Below are positions 51,416 through 61,163 of a DNA stretch of 64,000 nt, piece after piece. Below the pieces are notes generated by a model that was given only the letters and a program-made list of their open reading frames with translations, did not search any database and was not told where the DNA came from. This DNA is from Novosphingobium hassiacum (GTDB taxonomy: Bacteria > Pseudomonadota > Alphaproteobacteria > Sphingomonadales > Sphingomonadaceae): positions 186,001 through 250,000 of the forward strand of contig NZ_JACICY010000007.1 of NCBI RefSeq assembly GCF_014196055.1, in the 5' to 3' direction. The translations under genes were made by a program, and so were the position numbers. Numbering within the stretch: the stretch's first letter is position 1; each line of letters opens with the position of its first letter.

Positions 51416-53401
51416 ATGGGGTTCGGTCGGTTTCTTTCTCATGTTTTGGACGGCCCCCTGCGCCTGTATGGGGAGGTGCGCCGTGCGTTTGGAGAAAGCT
51501 GGCGCCAGAAGGAAGGCGACAGCTTTACCCGGGCCTATGTCAGGAGCCTGTCGCAGCGGCTGCCCCTGCTCTACATCGTAGTGGCGATAGACTGCTTCCT
51601 GCTGGCCTGGCGCTTCCGACATCTGGCGCCAATCTGGCTTACCGTAGTGTGCCCGCTGGCGCTGTCGCTGGTGTCGCTGTGGCGCGGGATGCACTGGATG
51701 CCAAGCCGCGTGAAGAAGCGATCGCTGGAAAAATCGCGACGCGATCTGGCGATGATGAACTGGGTGGGACCAGTCTCGGCTTTCCTCTTCGGGGTCTGGG
51801 CGATGCTGCTCTATCCCCACGGCGATGAGGCGGCGCAGTCGTTCACGCACTACATCGTCGCGATCACGCTGTTTTCGGGCGTGCTCGGACTGGGCCACGC
51901 GCCCCTGACCGCGCTGCGCATCGCGTTTGCCGTCTCGGTGCCGACAACGACGCAGATCCTGTTCATCAACCACCCCAATGCAGTGCCGGTGGTAATGGTC
52001 CAGATCTTCATCACCGGCATCCTGCTGATGTTGACGAGCAGCCATCATCGCGACTTCGTGCGTCTGGAGCTGTCGCGACAGCAATTGGAGCGACGCGAGC
52101 GCGAATCGACAAAGCTGGCGCGCGAGAACCTGCTGCAGGCAACGGTCGACCCGTTGACCGGGGCGCTCAACCGCCGTGCGATCTTGTCCCGGCTGGATGA
52201 CGAATTGGCGCGCGGTTATACCGGCACAGCGGCGGCCTGGCTGGCGCTCATCGATCTCGACGGGTTCAAGCATGTCAACGATACCTACGGCCACGCGGCT
52301 GGCGATGCGGTGCTGGCCGCTGTCGCCTCACGTCTGGCCACGATTGCGCGGGTAGACAGCTTCGGGCGTCTGGGTGGCGACGAGTTTGCACTCATCCTAG
52401 ATGCGGACCTGACCGAGCACGACGTCCGCGTGGCTGCCACGGACCTGTCCGAAGCGTTACGCGCGCCGGTCAAGCACGGCAGCGCCATCCTGCGCCTGTC
52501 AGGATCGATCGGGGTGCACCGGGTGGCTGGGCGCAGTTCGAGCGACTGTCTCGAACGCGCCGACGCCGCGCTGTACAAGGCCAAAAAGCAGGGCGATGGC
52601 GCGGTAGTCGTGTTCAGCGCCGACGATGAGGCCGAGCTTCAAACGCGCGCCGCGATCACTCGCAAGTTCAACGATTCCAATCTCGAAACGCACATCAAGC
52701 TGCTCTACCAGCCGATCATCGATGCCGAGACCGGACGCATTTCGGGGTTCGAGGCCTTTGCGCGCTGGAGTCCCGACGGGCGCAACTGGCTGACGCCTTC
52801 GCACTTTATCGCGTTGGCCGAGGCCACTGGGCGGACCGGCGAGCTGACCCGGATGGTGCTGACGCGCGCGCTTAGCGAATGCCGGGCGTGGGAGCAGGGC
52901 CGCACGCTGTCGATCAATCTGGCCCCGCGTGACGTGATGCGCGCCGGAACCGCCGACGCACTGGCCGCGATTGTCGAAGCGGCAGGCGCTCCAGCGGGTT
53001 CGATCATACTCGAAGTGACCGAGCGCGCGCTGATCGACGATCCCAAGCGCGCCGACGCGCAGCTTGCCGCCTTCCGGGCGCGGGGTTTCCGCATCGCGCT
53101 CGACGATTTCGGTGCGGGTTGGTCGAGTCTCAGCCAGGTGCATCGCCTGCCGCTGGACATGATCAAGATCGACCGGGGCCTGTCGCGTGCGCTATCGACC
53201 GATCCCGGCGCGCGGACGCTGGTGCAAACGATTGTCTCGCTGGCCTGGCAACTCGGGATAGACTGCACGATCAAGGGCGTGGAAGACGAAGCGCAGGCCC
53301 AGACTGCCAAAGCGCTGGGCGTGCGGCTGATGCAGGGGTATCATTTCGGAAGGCCAGGGCCCGCAGCCGAGGCGATGGCGAGCCTTGCCAGCGCGGCCTG
53401 A
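51416..53401 (+). CDS. Membrane GGDEF-EAL protein (c-di-GMP signalling), EAL domain degenerate
   Basis: This 661-residue protein has an N-terminal membrane domain of about five helices (to ~210) and a short coiled linker. The GGDEF domain keeps GRLGGDEFALIL with the active-site loop at residues 320-324, so it looks competent to make c-di-GMP. An EAL domain follows. In the latter, EAL is EAF (446-448); INLAPRD, ILEVTE, LDDFG and KIDR are kept, but the EGVE loop reads KGVE with the first Glu replaced by Lys620. A weak or lost phosphodiesterase is possible. The gene is monocistronic, 85 bases after the LysR gene. Confidence 0.92.
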   Translation: MGFGRFLSHVLDGPLRLYGEVRRAFGESWRQKEGDSFTRAYVRSLSQRLPLLYIVVAIDCFLLAWRFRHLAPIWLTVVCPLALSLVSLWRGMHWMPSRVKKRSLEKSRRDLAMMNWVGPVSAFLFGVWAMLLYPHGDEAAQSFTHYIVAITLFSGVLGLGHAPLTALRIAFAVSVPTTTQILFINHPNAVPVVMVQIFITGILLMLTSSHHRDFVRLELSRQQLERRERESTKLARENLLQATVDPLTGALNRRAILSRLDDELARGYTGTAAAWLALIDLDGFKHVNDTYGHAAGDAVLAAVASRLATIARVDSFGRLGGDEFALILDADLTEHDVRVAATDLSEALRAPVKHGSAILRLSGSIGVHRVAGRSSSDCLERADAALYKAKKQGDGAVVVFSADDEAELQTRAAITRKFNDSNLETHIKLLYQPIIDAETGRISGFEAFARWSPDGRNWLTPSHFIALAEATGRTGELTRMVLTRALSECRAWEQGRTLSINLAPRDVMRAGTADALAAIVEAAGAPAGSIILEVTERALIDDPKRADAQLAAFRARGFRIALDDFGAGWSSLSQVHRLPLDMIKIDRGLSRALSTDPGARTLVQTIVSLAWQLGIDCTIKGVEDEAQAQTAKALGVRLMQGYHFGRPGPAAEAMASLASAA

Positions 53402-53410
53402 TTAAGCGGA

Positions 53411-54706
53411 TCAGTGTTCGATGACGATCGGGCGGGGGGTGCCCGGCGGGTGAACGCGGCGGAACAACTTGCCTTTTTCGCTGAACAGTACCGCCAGCAG
53501 TGCAATGATCCCGGTGGCCAGCAGTGCCAGTGCCAAGGGGTACGCGCTGCCGTCATAAGCTTGCCCGATGGCGATCCCGACGAGCGATCCCAGCACCATG
53601 CGCACGAAGGCCTGCATCGAGCTGGCGGTGCCCGCGGTCCGCGCGAACGGCTGGAGCGAAATCGAATTGAAGTTCGCGCCGATGAACCCGATCAGGATCA
53701 TGTTGGTGATCATCAAGGGCATGAACTGCCACAGCGTTTCGTCCGGTCGGCTGGCGAACCAGACCTGCGTTGCGCCGACGAAGATGAACACGATCACCGC
53801 AGTGTGCGACACGCGGCGCGCGCCAAAGCGTTCGACGATGCGCGAGTTCGAGAAGTTGGCCACGGCCATCATCATCGCGGACAGCCCGAACAACAGCGGG
53901 AACAGCGTGCCGGCGCCGAAATGTTCGGCGACCAGCTGCTGCGAGCTGTTGACGTAGCCGATCAGCGCACCGAAGGTTACCGCGCCGCCGATGACGTAGC
54001 CGATCGACTGGCGGTTCATTGCCGCGCTGACCATGTTGATCACGATCGAGCTGGCATGGATCGGCTGGCGATGCGCAGGGTCGAGCGTTTCGGGCAGGCG
54101 GATCGCGACCCAGGTTGCCATCGCGCAGCCGACGACCGCCAGCATCACGAAGATCCAGCGCCATCCGGCAAACAGCAGCACGACTTGTCCGATGCTCGGC
54201 GCGAGCATTGGTACGACGAGGAACACGACGGCGATGATCGACATCTGCTTGGCCATCTGATCACCCGAGAAACGATCGCGAATGATCGCCGAGGGCAGGA
54301 CGGCAAGGCCGCCGCAGCCCAGCGCCTGCAGCACGCGCATTGTCAGCAGCATGTCGAACGAGGTGGCGACCGCGCAGGCAAGCGAGAACACGATATAGAT
54401 TGCGATACAACCGAGCAGGATCGGTCGGCGTCCGTAGCGATCGGCGAGCGAGCCGGGGACGAGCGAGGCAAACCCCGAGGCGAGCATGAAGCTGCCGACG
54501 ACAAGCTGGCGTTCGTTGGGATCGGTCACCGCAAGGTCGCTCGCGATATTTCCGAGCGCAGGCAGCATCGCGTCGATGGCGAGAGCTTGCAGCGCCATGA
54601 CAAGCGCCATCATCGCGATCGATTCGCGCTCGCCGATCGCGCGGACGCGCTGCGGAAACGACTCATTGTTAGCTGACATGCCCGTCATCTGGACCAGATC
54701 TCCCAT
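53411..54706 (-). CDS. Bcr/CflA-type MFS drug/efflux transporter
   Basis: This 431-residue protein has 12 transmembrane helices and the drug:H+ antiporter-1 pattern: AIDAMLPALGNIASDLAV in helix 1, GSLADRYGRRPILLGCIAIY (motif A), and MRVLQALGCGGLAVLPSAII (RxxQgxg motif B). The FLVVPMLAPSIGQVVLLFAG stretch in helix 5 is motif C-like. It likely exports a small hydrophobic compound. I chose the ATG at 54706 (ggga box); a GTG at 54715 adds three residues. It is divergent from dinB with a short 47-base gap. Confidence 0.9.
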   Translation of the reverse strand: MGDLVQMTGMSANNESFPQRVRAIGERESIAMMALVMALQALAIDAMLPALGNIASDLAVTDPNERQLVVGSFMLASGFASLVPGSLADRYGRRPILLGCIAIYIVFSLACAVATSFDMLLTMRVLQALGCGGLAVLPSAIIRDRFSGDQMAKQMSIIAVVFLVVPMLAPSIGQVVLLFAGWRWIFVMLAVVGCAMATWVAIRLPETLDPAHRQPIHASSIVINMVSAAMNRQSIGYVIGGAVTFGALIGYVNSSQQLVAEHFGAGTLFPLLFGLSAMMMAVANFSNSRIVERFGARRVSHTAVIVFIFVGATQVWFASRPDETLWQFMPLMITNMILIGFIGANFNSISLQPFARTAGTASSMQAFVRMVLGSLVGIAIGQAYDGSAYPLALALLATGIIALLAVLFSEKGKLFRRVHPPGTPRPIVIEH

Positions 54707-54753
54707 GATTCCCACCCTTTATGTTGCGGTGCGAAAGGCGCTATTGACCTGCC

Positions 54754-55914
54754 ATGGGCTCCTCCAATGATCCTTGGGCCGGTGACCGTTTTCAGGGCGG
54801 CGAGCCGGATCGTACGGCGACATCGCTGCGCAAGGTGATCCATGTCGACATGGATGCCTTCTTTGCCAGCGTGGAGCAGCGCGATGATCCATCGCTGCGT
54901 GGCAAGCCGGTCGCCGTCGGCGGGTCTTCGGGGCGGGGGGTCGTGGCTGCGGCCAGCTACGAGGCGCGCAAGTTCGGGGTGCGCTCGGCGATGCCTTCGG
55001 CGCGGGCGGTCAAACTGTGTCCCGACCTGATATTCTGCAAGGCGCGGTTCGAGGTCTACCGCGAAGTGTCGCAGCAGATCCGCGCGATCTTTCTGGACTA
55101 TACGCCGCATGTCGAACCGCTGTCGCTGGACGAGGCGTACCTCGACGTGACCGACGACGTGCGCGGGATCGGTTCGGCCACGCACATCGCCGAATTGATC
55201 CGCAAGCGGATTCGCGCCGAAACTGGCCTGACCGCAAGCGCTGGGGTCTCATACAACAAGTTCCTCGCCAAAATCGCGAGCGACCAGAACAAGCCCGACG
55301 GGATCTGCGTGATCAGGCCGGGGGAAGGCGCGCAGTTCGTTGCGGGGCTGCCGGTGCGCAGGTTTCACGGCATCGGTCCGCGCGGGGCCGAGAAGATGGC
55401 GGCGCTGGGGATCGAGACCGGGGCGGACCTGCGCGACAAGGAACTGGCCTGGCTACGGGCGAACTTCGGCAGCATTGCGGATTACCTGTACCGCGCGGTG
55501 CGGGGTATCGACTTGCGGCAGGTGAAGGCGGACCGGGCGCGCAAGTCAGTCGGGAGCGAGCGCACGTTCGAGCGCGACATCTCATCGGGTACGGCACTGC
55601 GCGAAACGCTGGAGCGGATCATCGACATCGCGTGGGACCGCATCGAGCGCAGCGGAGCGAGCGGGCGAACGGTGACGCTGAAGCTGAAGTACAACGACTT
55701 TACACCGGCAACGCGGTCGCGATCGGTGCCGCATCCGGTGGCGGATAAGCCCGCGTTTGCGCAAGTGGCGCGCGAGTTGCTCGACGCGCAATTGCCACTG
55801 CCCAAGCCGATCCGGCTGATGGGACTGACGCTCTCGGCGCTGGAGGGCGAGGAACCGGACGGGGTGGACGAGGCGGCGGCGGTCGCGGCGACTCAGGCCG
55901 AGCTGCCGTTCTGA
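54754..55914 (+). CDS. dinB: DNA polymerase IV (Y-family)
   Basis: This is an error-prone translesion polymerase. The 386-residue product has the catalytic VIHVDMDAFFASVEQRDDP and LSLDEAYLDVTDD (acidic residues of the palm), the finger and thumb region PVAVGGSSGRGVVAAASYEA, HhH motif PVRRFHGIGPRGAEKMAALG, and a C-terminal beta-clamp-binding peptide QAELPF at the last residues. The start region before VIHVDMDAF has about 27 residues more than a minimal DinB, common in alphaproteobacteria. The 3' end overlaps the convergent Nudix gene by 22 bases. Confidence 0.95.
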   Translation: MGSSNDPWAGDRFQGGEPDRTATSLRKVIHVDMDAFFASVEQRDDPSLRGKPVAVGGSSGRGVVAAASYEARKFGVRSAMPSARAVKLCPDLIFCKARFEVYREVSQQIRAIFLDYTPHVEPLSLDEAYLDVTDDVRGIGSATHIAELIRKRIRAETGLTASAGVSYNKFLAKIASDQNKPDGICVIRPGEGAQFVAGLPVRRFHGIGPRGAEKMAALGIETGADLRDKELAWLRANFGSIADYLYRAVRGIDLRQVKADRARKSVGSERTFERDISSGTALRETLERIIDIAWDRIERSGASGRTVTLKLKYNDFTPATRSRSVPHPVADKPAFAQVARELLDAQLPLPKPIRLMGLTLSALEGEEPDGVDEAAAVAATQAELPF

Positions 55915-56375
55915 CCGCACCACTTGGCGATCATCGTACGCGTGGCGGCGCTGGTGGTTTCGGGCAGGGCTGCGGGATCGAAGAAGCGGGCCTCGACGAT
56001 CTCACGACCGTCGGGCTGGGGGGTGTCGTGGGTGCTGCCCGCGACGAGTTCGATCAGATTGGTCCAGCCGTTGCGGGCAAGGGTGACGCTGCCGATGTGG
56101 CGGCCTTGGACCAGAGTACAGCCGGTTTCCTCGACCAGTTCGCGGGTCGCGGCTTCAAGCGCATTCTCGCCAGTGCCAAGGCCACCGCCGGGGAGCATCC
56201 ACGTCTGCGAGGCGTGGTAGCTGTGGCGCACGAGCAGGACGCGTCCTTGTGCATCGCCAGCGATGACATTGGTGCCGCGTACGGTGCGGTGCGTGGTCCG
56301 CCACCAGGCGAGCCGCAGCATGTGGGCGGTACGCAGGGCTAGGCGGTGGAGCGGGCTGGGCAGGAGGTTGCGCAT
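55893..56375 (-). CDS. Nudix hydrolase
   Basis: This 160-residue protein has a Nudix box at residues 64-86 (G-x5-E-x7-REUxEExGU, ending RELVEETGC). The fold core includes TNVIAGDAQGRVLLVRHSYH and WMLPGGGLGTGE. An N-terminal basic helix (about 1-30) precedes it. The substrate is unknown; the WMLPGGG pattern with a long N-terminus resembles (di)nucleotide or ADP-ribose-type Nudix enzymes. It overlaps the end of dinB in a tail-to-tail arrangement, so its expression may be linked antisense-wise. Confidence 0.92.
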   Translation of the reverse strand: MRNLLPSPLHRLALRTAHMLRLAWWRTTHRTVRGTNVIAGDAQGRVLLVRHSYHASQTWMLPGGGLGTGENALEAATRELVEETGCTLVQGRHIGSVTLARNGWTNLIELVAGSTHDTPQPDGREIVEARFFDPAALPETTSAATRTMIAKWCGQNGSSA

Positions 56376-56519
56376 CGCAGGCGATCATGGGCTGGCGACA
56401 GGGCATTGTCACGCCGGGGGTTTTCGCCAAGCGCTTGTCACGCCACCGTAGCAATCGGCTGCTTGGGGTAGATCGCGCCCCGGTCATGTCAGGCGTTTGT
56501 GAATCGGGTGGAGCGGGCT

Positions 56520-57371
56520 ATGCCTGCGATCGGAAGGGGTTTTTCGCGCGTGAGATTCGGCAGCACCATGGCGGCTTTTCCGGGCAGGCGCGTTGCCTTG
56601 CACGATGTGCTGTGGTGGCTGCTGGCAACGGCACTGGCGTTGCTGGGCGCGGCGCTGCTGTGGGCGCTGGTCACGCCGGTATCTCCTGTGGGCGAATGGC
56701 GTCCGGCGGGCGTGCGCGCGATGTCGCCGGTGGCGAGGGCCGCGCTTTTCGCCGGCGTCGATCCGTTCAATCGCACACCGCCTGCATCGGCGGCACCGGT
56801 ATCGAGCGGAGCGGTGACTTCGCTCGCGCTGACGTTGTTCGGCACGCGTGGGACGCCTGGTGGCGGCGGGACCGCGATCATTGCGGGGGCTGACGGGCTG
56901 CAGCAAGTCTATCGCACCGGTTCCGAGGTTCAGCCGGGGGTGACGTTGTCTGCGGTCGGGTTCGACCATGTCGAACTGACGCATAACGGAGCGAAGGAAC
57001 TGCTCTACATCGATCAATCCGCGCCCGCGCCAAGTGCGCAGGGTGTGGTCGCGGCCAATCCGGTCGCGGCACCTGCCGCATTGGGTGGCGGCGTCAGCGT
57101 CGACGCGGTGCGGCGCGGGATCAACTTTGGCCCGCGTGCCGAGGGCGGCAAGGTCGTTGGCCTCGAAGTCATGTCTTCAGGCGATGGCGCGGTGTTCCGC
57201 GCCGCCGGATTCCAGCCCGGTGACGTGATCACCGAGGTTGACGGCAAGCCCGTCACTGGCGCAGGCGATGCCGCCACGCTGGCTGGCGTCATGCGCCCCG
57301 GCGCTTCGATTGCGGTTACCGTCCGGCGCGGCGACCGTCAGCTTCCCCTCGCGATAACATTGGCTCCATGA
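56520..57371 (+). CDS. gspC: Type II secretion system protein C
   Basis: This is a 283-residue inner-membrane protein of the secretion system that connects the inner-membrane platform with the secretin. It has one transmembrane segment (LHDVLWWLLATALALLGAAL, ~22-45), a homology region (VTSLALTLFGTRGTPGGGGT, LQQVYRTGSEVQPGVTL), and a C-terminal PDZ domain (FRAAGFQPGDVITEVDGKPV). The ATG at 56520 has a ggag box; an in-frame GTG at 56499 is possible. It is first in the operon and overlaps gspD by the ATGA junction. Confidence 0.92.
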   Translation: MPAIGRGFSRVRFGSTMAAFPGRRVALHDVLWWLLATALALLGAALLWALVTPVSPVGEWRPAGVRAMSPVARAALFAGVDPFNRTPPASAAPVSSGAVTSLALTLFGTRGTPGGGGTAIIAGADGLQQVYRTGSEVQPGVTLSAVGFDHVELTHNGAKELLYIDQSAPAPSAQGVVAANPVAAPAALGGGVSVDAVRRGINFGPRAEGGKVVGLEVMSSGDGAVFRAAGFQPGDVITEVDGKPVTGAGDAATLAGVMRPGASIAVTVRRGDRQLPLAITLAP

Positions 57372-59617
57372 CCTTGCGCATGATCTCCTTCTCCAAGATG
57401 CTAGTGGGCGCAGCCGCGCTTGCCCTGGCGACCCCGCAAGTGGCGTGGGCGCAGTATACGCTGAACGTCCGCGATGCCGATGTGCGTGCCTTCGTGGCGG
57501 ACGCGGCGGAGGTTACCGGCCGCACGTTCATCGTCGACAGCCGCGTCCAGACCAAGATCAGTGTGGTTTCCGACCGGCCGCTGAGCCGTTCGGAGTACTT
57601 CGAGGTGTTCCTTTCGACACTGCGCGCCAACGGGCTGGTCGCAGTGCCGACCGGAAATGGCGCGTTCCGCATCCAGCCTGCCGAGGGTGCGGCGAGCAAC
57701 CCCACGCGGATCGGCAGCCGGGGCGCTGCGCAGAGCCAGATGGTCACCGAAGTGGTGCGGCTGCGGACGATCGACGCCGCGCAGGCGGTCGAGACCTTGC
57801 GCCCGCTGATCAGCAAAGAAGGCGCGCTGACCGCGAACAAGGCGGGCAATTCGCTGGTCATCGTCGATTACGCCGACAACCTGCGCCGCATTCGGGCACT
57901 GCTGGGCGATATCGACCGTGACAGCACGACGACGCAGACGATCGTGCTGGATCATGCCGGTGCGCGCGAGATAGCGACTGCGCTGACGCAGCTTGTGCCT
58001 GCCGCAGGCGAAGGCGGGCGCTCGCTTGCCACGGTGGTCGCGGTGGACAGCGCCAATGCGGTGCTGATGCGCGGGGATGCGTCGACGCTGGCCAAGATGG
58101 CGGCGATGGCGCGCATGCTCGATGCGCGCGCAGCGACGGGTGGCGAGATCAAGGTCGTATGGCTCGACTACGCCGATTCGGCGGCGCTGGTGCCGGTGCT
58201 GGAGCGCCTGGTCGGCGGGCAGGGTGGCGGCGAGGTCGCGTCGGGCAGCGCGGCGCCGATTTCGCTTGGCGGGGTTGGCAGCAGTGCCACTTCGACGGCG
58301 GGCGCGCAGGGCAGCACCGGGCAGAACGCAGGGGTATCGTCGGGTACGCAGACCAGCCCGATCGGCGCGACGACGGGCGGGCTCGGCAACGGACCGATCA
58401 AGCTGGCGAACGGGCGTGGCAACGCCACGATCACGCGCTATCCCGGCGCGAACGCGATCATCATCGCCGCGCCTGCGGACGAGCAGCGGCGCCTCACCGA
58501 GGTCATCCGCCAGCTCGACATTCCGCAGGAACAGGTGCTGGTCGAGGCGATCATCGTCGAGATTTCGAACAATGTCGCGCGGCAGCTGGGCGTGCAGATG
58601 CTGTTCGGCGGCAAGGACAAGCCGTTCGCGGTTACGAATTATTCCAACACGTCGCCCAACATAATCGACATCGCTGGCGGGTTGCTGGCGGATAACCTCA
58701 GCCAGACGACGACGGTGGTCAACGGCAGCACGGTTACGACGACGACCAACAGCGCCGCAGGCGACCTGCTCAGGCAGAATGCAGCCAGCAAGATCCTCGG
58801 CGCGCGCGGGGCCTATACCGGGTTCCTGACCGAGCTGGGCAACAACACCTACCTCGGCGCGCTGATCCAGGCGGTGCAGACCGACAAGGATTCGAACATC
58901 CTTTCGACGCCGCACATCACCACCAACAACAACGTGCCCGCATCGATCCTGTTCGGGCAGGAAATCCCGGTCTCGACCGGCGAGGCGCTGTCGAACGGCA
59001 ACTTCAGCGATACCTTCCGCACGATCCAGCGGCAGAATGTCGGCATCGAACTGGACGTGACGCCGCAGATCAACGCGGGCAACATGGTGCGGCTGGACCT
59101 GCGGCAGGAGGTCAGCTCGATCGCCGGGACCGTATCGAGCAAGTCGGACGAGCTGATCGTCAACAAGCGCGAGATCAAGACGACCGTGACCGTGGGCGAC
59201 CGCGAGATCGTGGCGCTGGGCGGGCTGCTGGATGACAACGAGCAGCGCACGATCGAGAAGGTGCCGTTCCTCGGCGATATTCCGGTGTTGGGCGAACTGT
59301 TCAAGTCTCGCGGGAAAAGCCGGGTCAAGACCAACCTGATGGTGTTCATCCGCCCGACGATCCTGCGCAATGCGGCCGACCGGCAGGCGCTGGCGGCGCG
59401 GCGTTATGGCGTCGTGCGCAACGCGCAGACCGATTTCGACCCCAAGCGCGAACCGGGCATCGACGAACTGATCGTCGATTACATGGGCGCGCTGCCGCCG
59501 ACGGTGCCACAGGCTGAAGTCGCGGTGGTGGCTCCGGGCGATAGCGTGATCCGGCCACGGGCAACGCCTGCGCCGATCCAGCAGACCGAACTTCCGCCGA
59601 GCAGTCCGCAGAACTGA
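57368..59617 (+). CDS. gspD: Type II secretion system secretin
   Basis: This 749-residue outer-membrane pore protein has a signal peptide (FSKMLVGAAALALATPQVAW), N0-N3 ring domains (YTLNVRDADVRAFVADAAEV; VTEVVRLRTIDAAQAVETLR; QTIVLDHAGAREIATALTQL), a glycine/serine/threonine-rich loop in the N3 region, and the secretin domain (LVEAIIVEISNNVARQLGVQ, VGIELDVTPQINAGNMVRLD, VPFLGDIPVLGELFKSR). The 15-fold channel passes folded proteins. No pilotin-binding lipoprotein is seen near it. The start overlaps the gspC stop. Confidence 0.95.
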   Translation: MTLRMISFSKMLVGAAALALATPQVAWAQYTLNVRDADVRAFVADAAEVTGRTFIVDSRVQTKISVVSDRPLSRSEYFEVFLSTLRANGLVAVPTGNGAFRIQPAEGAASNPTRIGSRGAAQSQMVTEVVRLRTIDAAQAVETLRPLISKEGALTANKAGNSLVIVDYADNLRRIRALLGDIDRDSTTTQTIVLDHAGAREIATALTQLVPAAGEGGRSLATVVAVDSANAVLMRGDASTLAKMAAMARMLDARAATGGEIKVVWLDYADSAALVPVLERLVGGQGGGEVASGSAAPISLGGVGSSATSTAGAQGSTGQNAGVSSGTQTSPIGATTGGLGNGPIKLANGRGNATITRYPGANAIIIAAPADEQRRLTEVIRQLDIPQEQVLVEAIIVEISNNVARQLGVQMLFGGKDKPFAVTNYSNTSPNIIDIAGGLLADNLSQTTTVVNGSTVTTTTNSAAGDLLRQNAASKILGARGAYTGFLTELGNNTYLGALIQAVQTDKDSNILSTPHITTNNNVPASILFGQEIPVSTGEALSNGNFSDTFRTIQRQNVGIELDVTPQINAGNMVRLDLRQEVSSIAGTVSSKSDELIVNKREIKTTVTVGDREIVALGGLLDDNEQRTIEKVPFLGDIPVLGELFKSRGKSRVKTNLMVFIRPTILRNAADRQALAARRYGVVRNAQTDFDPKREPGIDELIVDYMGALPPTVPQAEVAVVAPGDSVIRPRATPAPIQQTELPPSSPQN

Positions 59618-59621
59618 GCCG

Positions 59622-61163
59622 ATGGAGACCGCGCAGGACATCGCCGCAATCGACGAGACGCCGCTGGTCGGCGCGATGAGCGTGGTCATGCCCGACGACG
59701 TGGCCGCAGTGCCCTATTACTTCGCGCGCGATCATGGGTTGCTGGTTGAGGGCGCGAGCGATGGTGCGGTGTCGCTGGCGATGCGCGAGGGGGCCGATCC
59801 GTTGGGCCTGCTGGAAGTGCGGCGGGTGCTGGGGCGGCCGCTGGCGACGCGCAAGGTGAGCGCGGGTGAGTTCGAGAAGCTGCTGGCGCAAGTCTATGCG
59901 CAGGATGGTGCGGCGCAAGTCGTGGGCGACATGGGCATTGCCGGGGATGGGCTCGACCCGCTGGCACTGGGCCTGCCGACCGCCGAGGACCTGCTCGACA
60001 GCGCCGACGATGCACCTGCGATCCGCTTGATCAACGGGCTGATTGCCGAAAGCCTGCGGCAGGGCGTTTCGGACATTCATATCGAACCCTACGAAACCGC
60101 GCTGGTCGTGCGGATGCGTGTCGATGGCGTGCTGACCGAGAAGCTGCGGATGCCGCCGCATGTCGCGCCGGTGCTGGTGAGCCGAATCAAGGTCATGGCG
60201 CGGCTGGATATTGCCGAGCGACGGATGCCGCAGGACGGGCGCATTTCGCTGAGCCTTGGCGGCAAGCTGGTCGACGTGCGCGTCTCGACCCTGCCCAACC
60301 GCGCGGGCGAACGCGTGGTCATGCGTCTGCTCGACAAGGAGAATGCAGGCATCGAACTGGTCCAGCTGGGTCTGGATGCGCAGGCCGAGGATGCCTTGCG
60401 TCGCGCGCTGGCCGAGCCGAACGGCATCGTGCTGGTTACCGGGCCGACCGGTTCGGGCAAGACGACGACGCTTTATGCCGCGCTGCGCGGGCTGAACGAT
60501 GGCGCACGCAACATCCTGACTGTCGAAGATCCGGTAGAATACGCGGTCGACGGAGTCGGACAGACGCAGGTCAATGCCAAGGTCGGGCTGACGTTTGCGG
60601 CGGGTCTGCGCGCGATCCTGCGGCAGGACCCGGACGTGGTGATGGTCGGCGAAATCCGCGACCGCGAGACGGCGGAAATCGCGGTGCAGGCATCGTTGAC
60701 CGGGCATCTGGTGCTCTCGACAGTCCACACCAACGACGCGGCGGGCGCGATTACGCGGATGCGCGATATGGGAGTCGAGCCGTTCCTGCTGGCTTCGACC
60801 CTGCGCGCGGTGATCGCGCAGCGGCTGGTGCGGCGGCTGTGTTCGCATTGCCGCGAGGAACGTGTGCTGGACGCGGGTATGGCCGAGGTGCTCGGTATGA
60901 AGGCAGGGCGCGTGGTGCATACGGCCAAGGGTTGCCCCGAATGCGGGCAGACAGGGTACGCCGGGCGTATCGGCGTGTTCGAGGCGATCCGGATCGACGA
61001 TACGATCCGCCAGATGATCCACGACAATGCCGATGAGAACGCCATCGCCCGCCACGCCTTTGCAGATTCGCCGACGCTGGCCAAGGCGGTGCGGCGGATG
61101 GTCAAGGACGGCCGGACCAGTCCTGAGGAAGCGGCGCGGATCATGCGGCGGGACGGGGCCTGA
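59622..61163 (+). CDS. gspE: Type II secretion system ATPase
   Basis: This 513-residue cytoplasmic hexameric ATPase powers the pseudopilus. It has the N1E-type domain (VPYYFARDHGLLVEGASDGA), the Walker A GPTGSGKT (274-281), the Asp box GVSDIHIEP, Walker B-like DPDVVMVGEIRDRETA, the His box TGHLVLSTVHTNDAAGAI, and a four-cysteine zinc motif (CSHC, CPECG). All are typical of GspE. It is followed by gspF, whose ATG overlaps its TGA by one base. Confidence 0.96.
   Translation: METAQDIAAIDETPLVGAMSVVMPDDVAAVPYYFARDHGLLVEGASDGAVSLAMREGADPLGLLEVRRVLGRPLATRKVSAGEFEKLLAQVYAQDGAAQVVGDMGIAGDGLDPLALGLPTAEDLLDSADDAPAIRLINGLIAESLRQGVSDIHIEPYETALVVRMRVDGVLTEKLRMPPHVAPVLVSRIKVMARLDIAERRMPQDGRISLSLGGKLVDVRVSTLPNRAGERVVMRLLDKENAGIELVQLGLDAQAEDALRRALAEPNGIVLVTGPTGSGKTTTLYAALRGLNDGARNILTVEDPVEYAVDGVGQTQVNAKVGLTFAAGLRAILRQDPDVVMVGEIRDRETAEIAVQASLTGHLVLSTVHTNDAAGAITRMRDMGVEPFLLASTLRAVIAQRLVRRLCSHCREERVLDAGMAEVLGMKAGRVVHTAKGCPECGQTGYAGRIGVFEAIRIDDTIRQMIHDNADENAIARHAFADSPTLAKAVRRMVKDGRTSPEEAARIMRRDGA

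Noticed and set aside
57401..59689. A 762-codon open frame on the minus strand opposite gspD
   Set aside because: It is antisense to a gene with clear family motifs and consists of Arg/His-rich translation typical of GC-rich shadow frames; it has no signature of its own.
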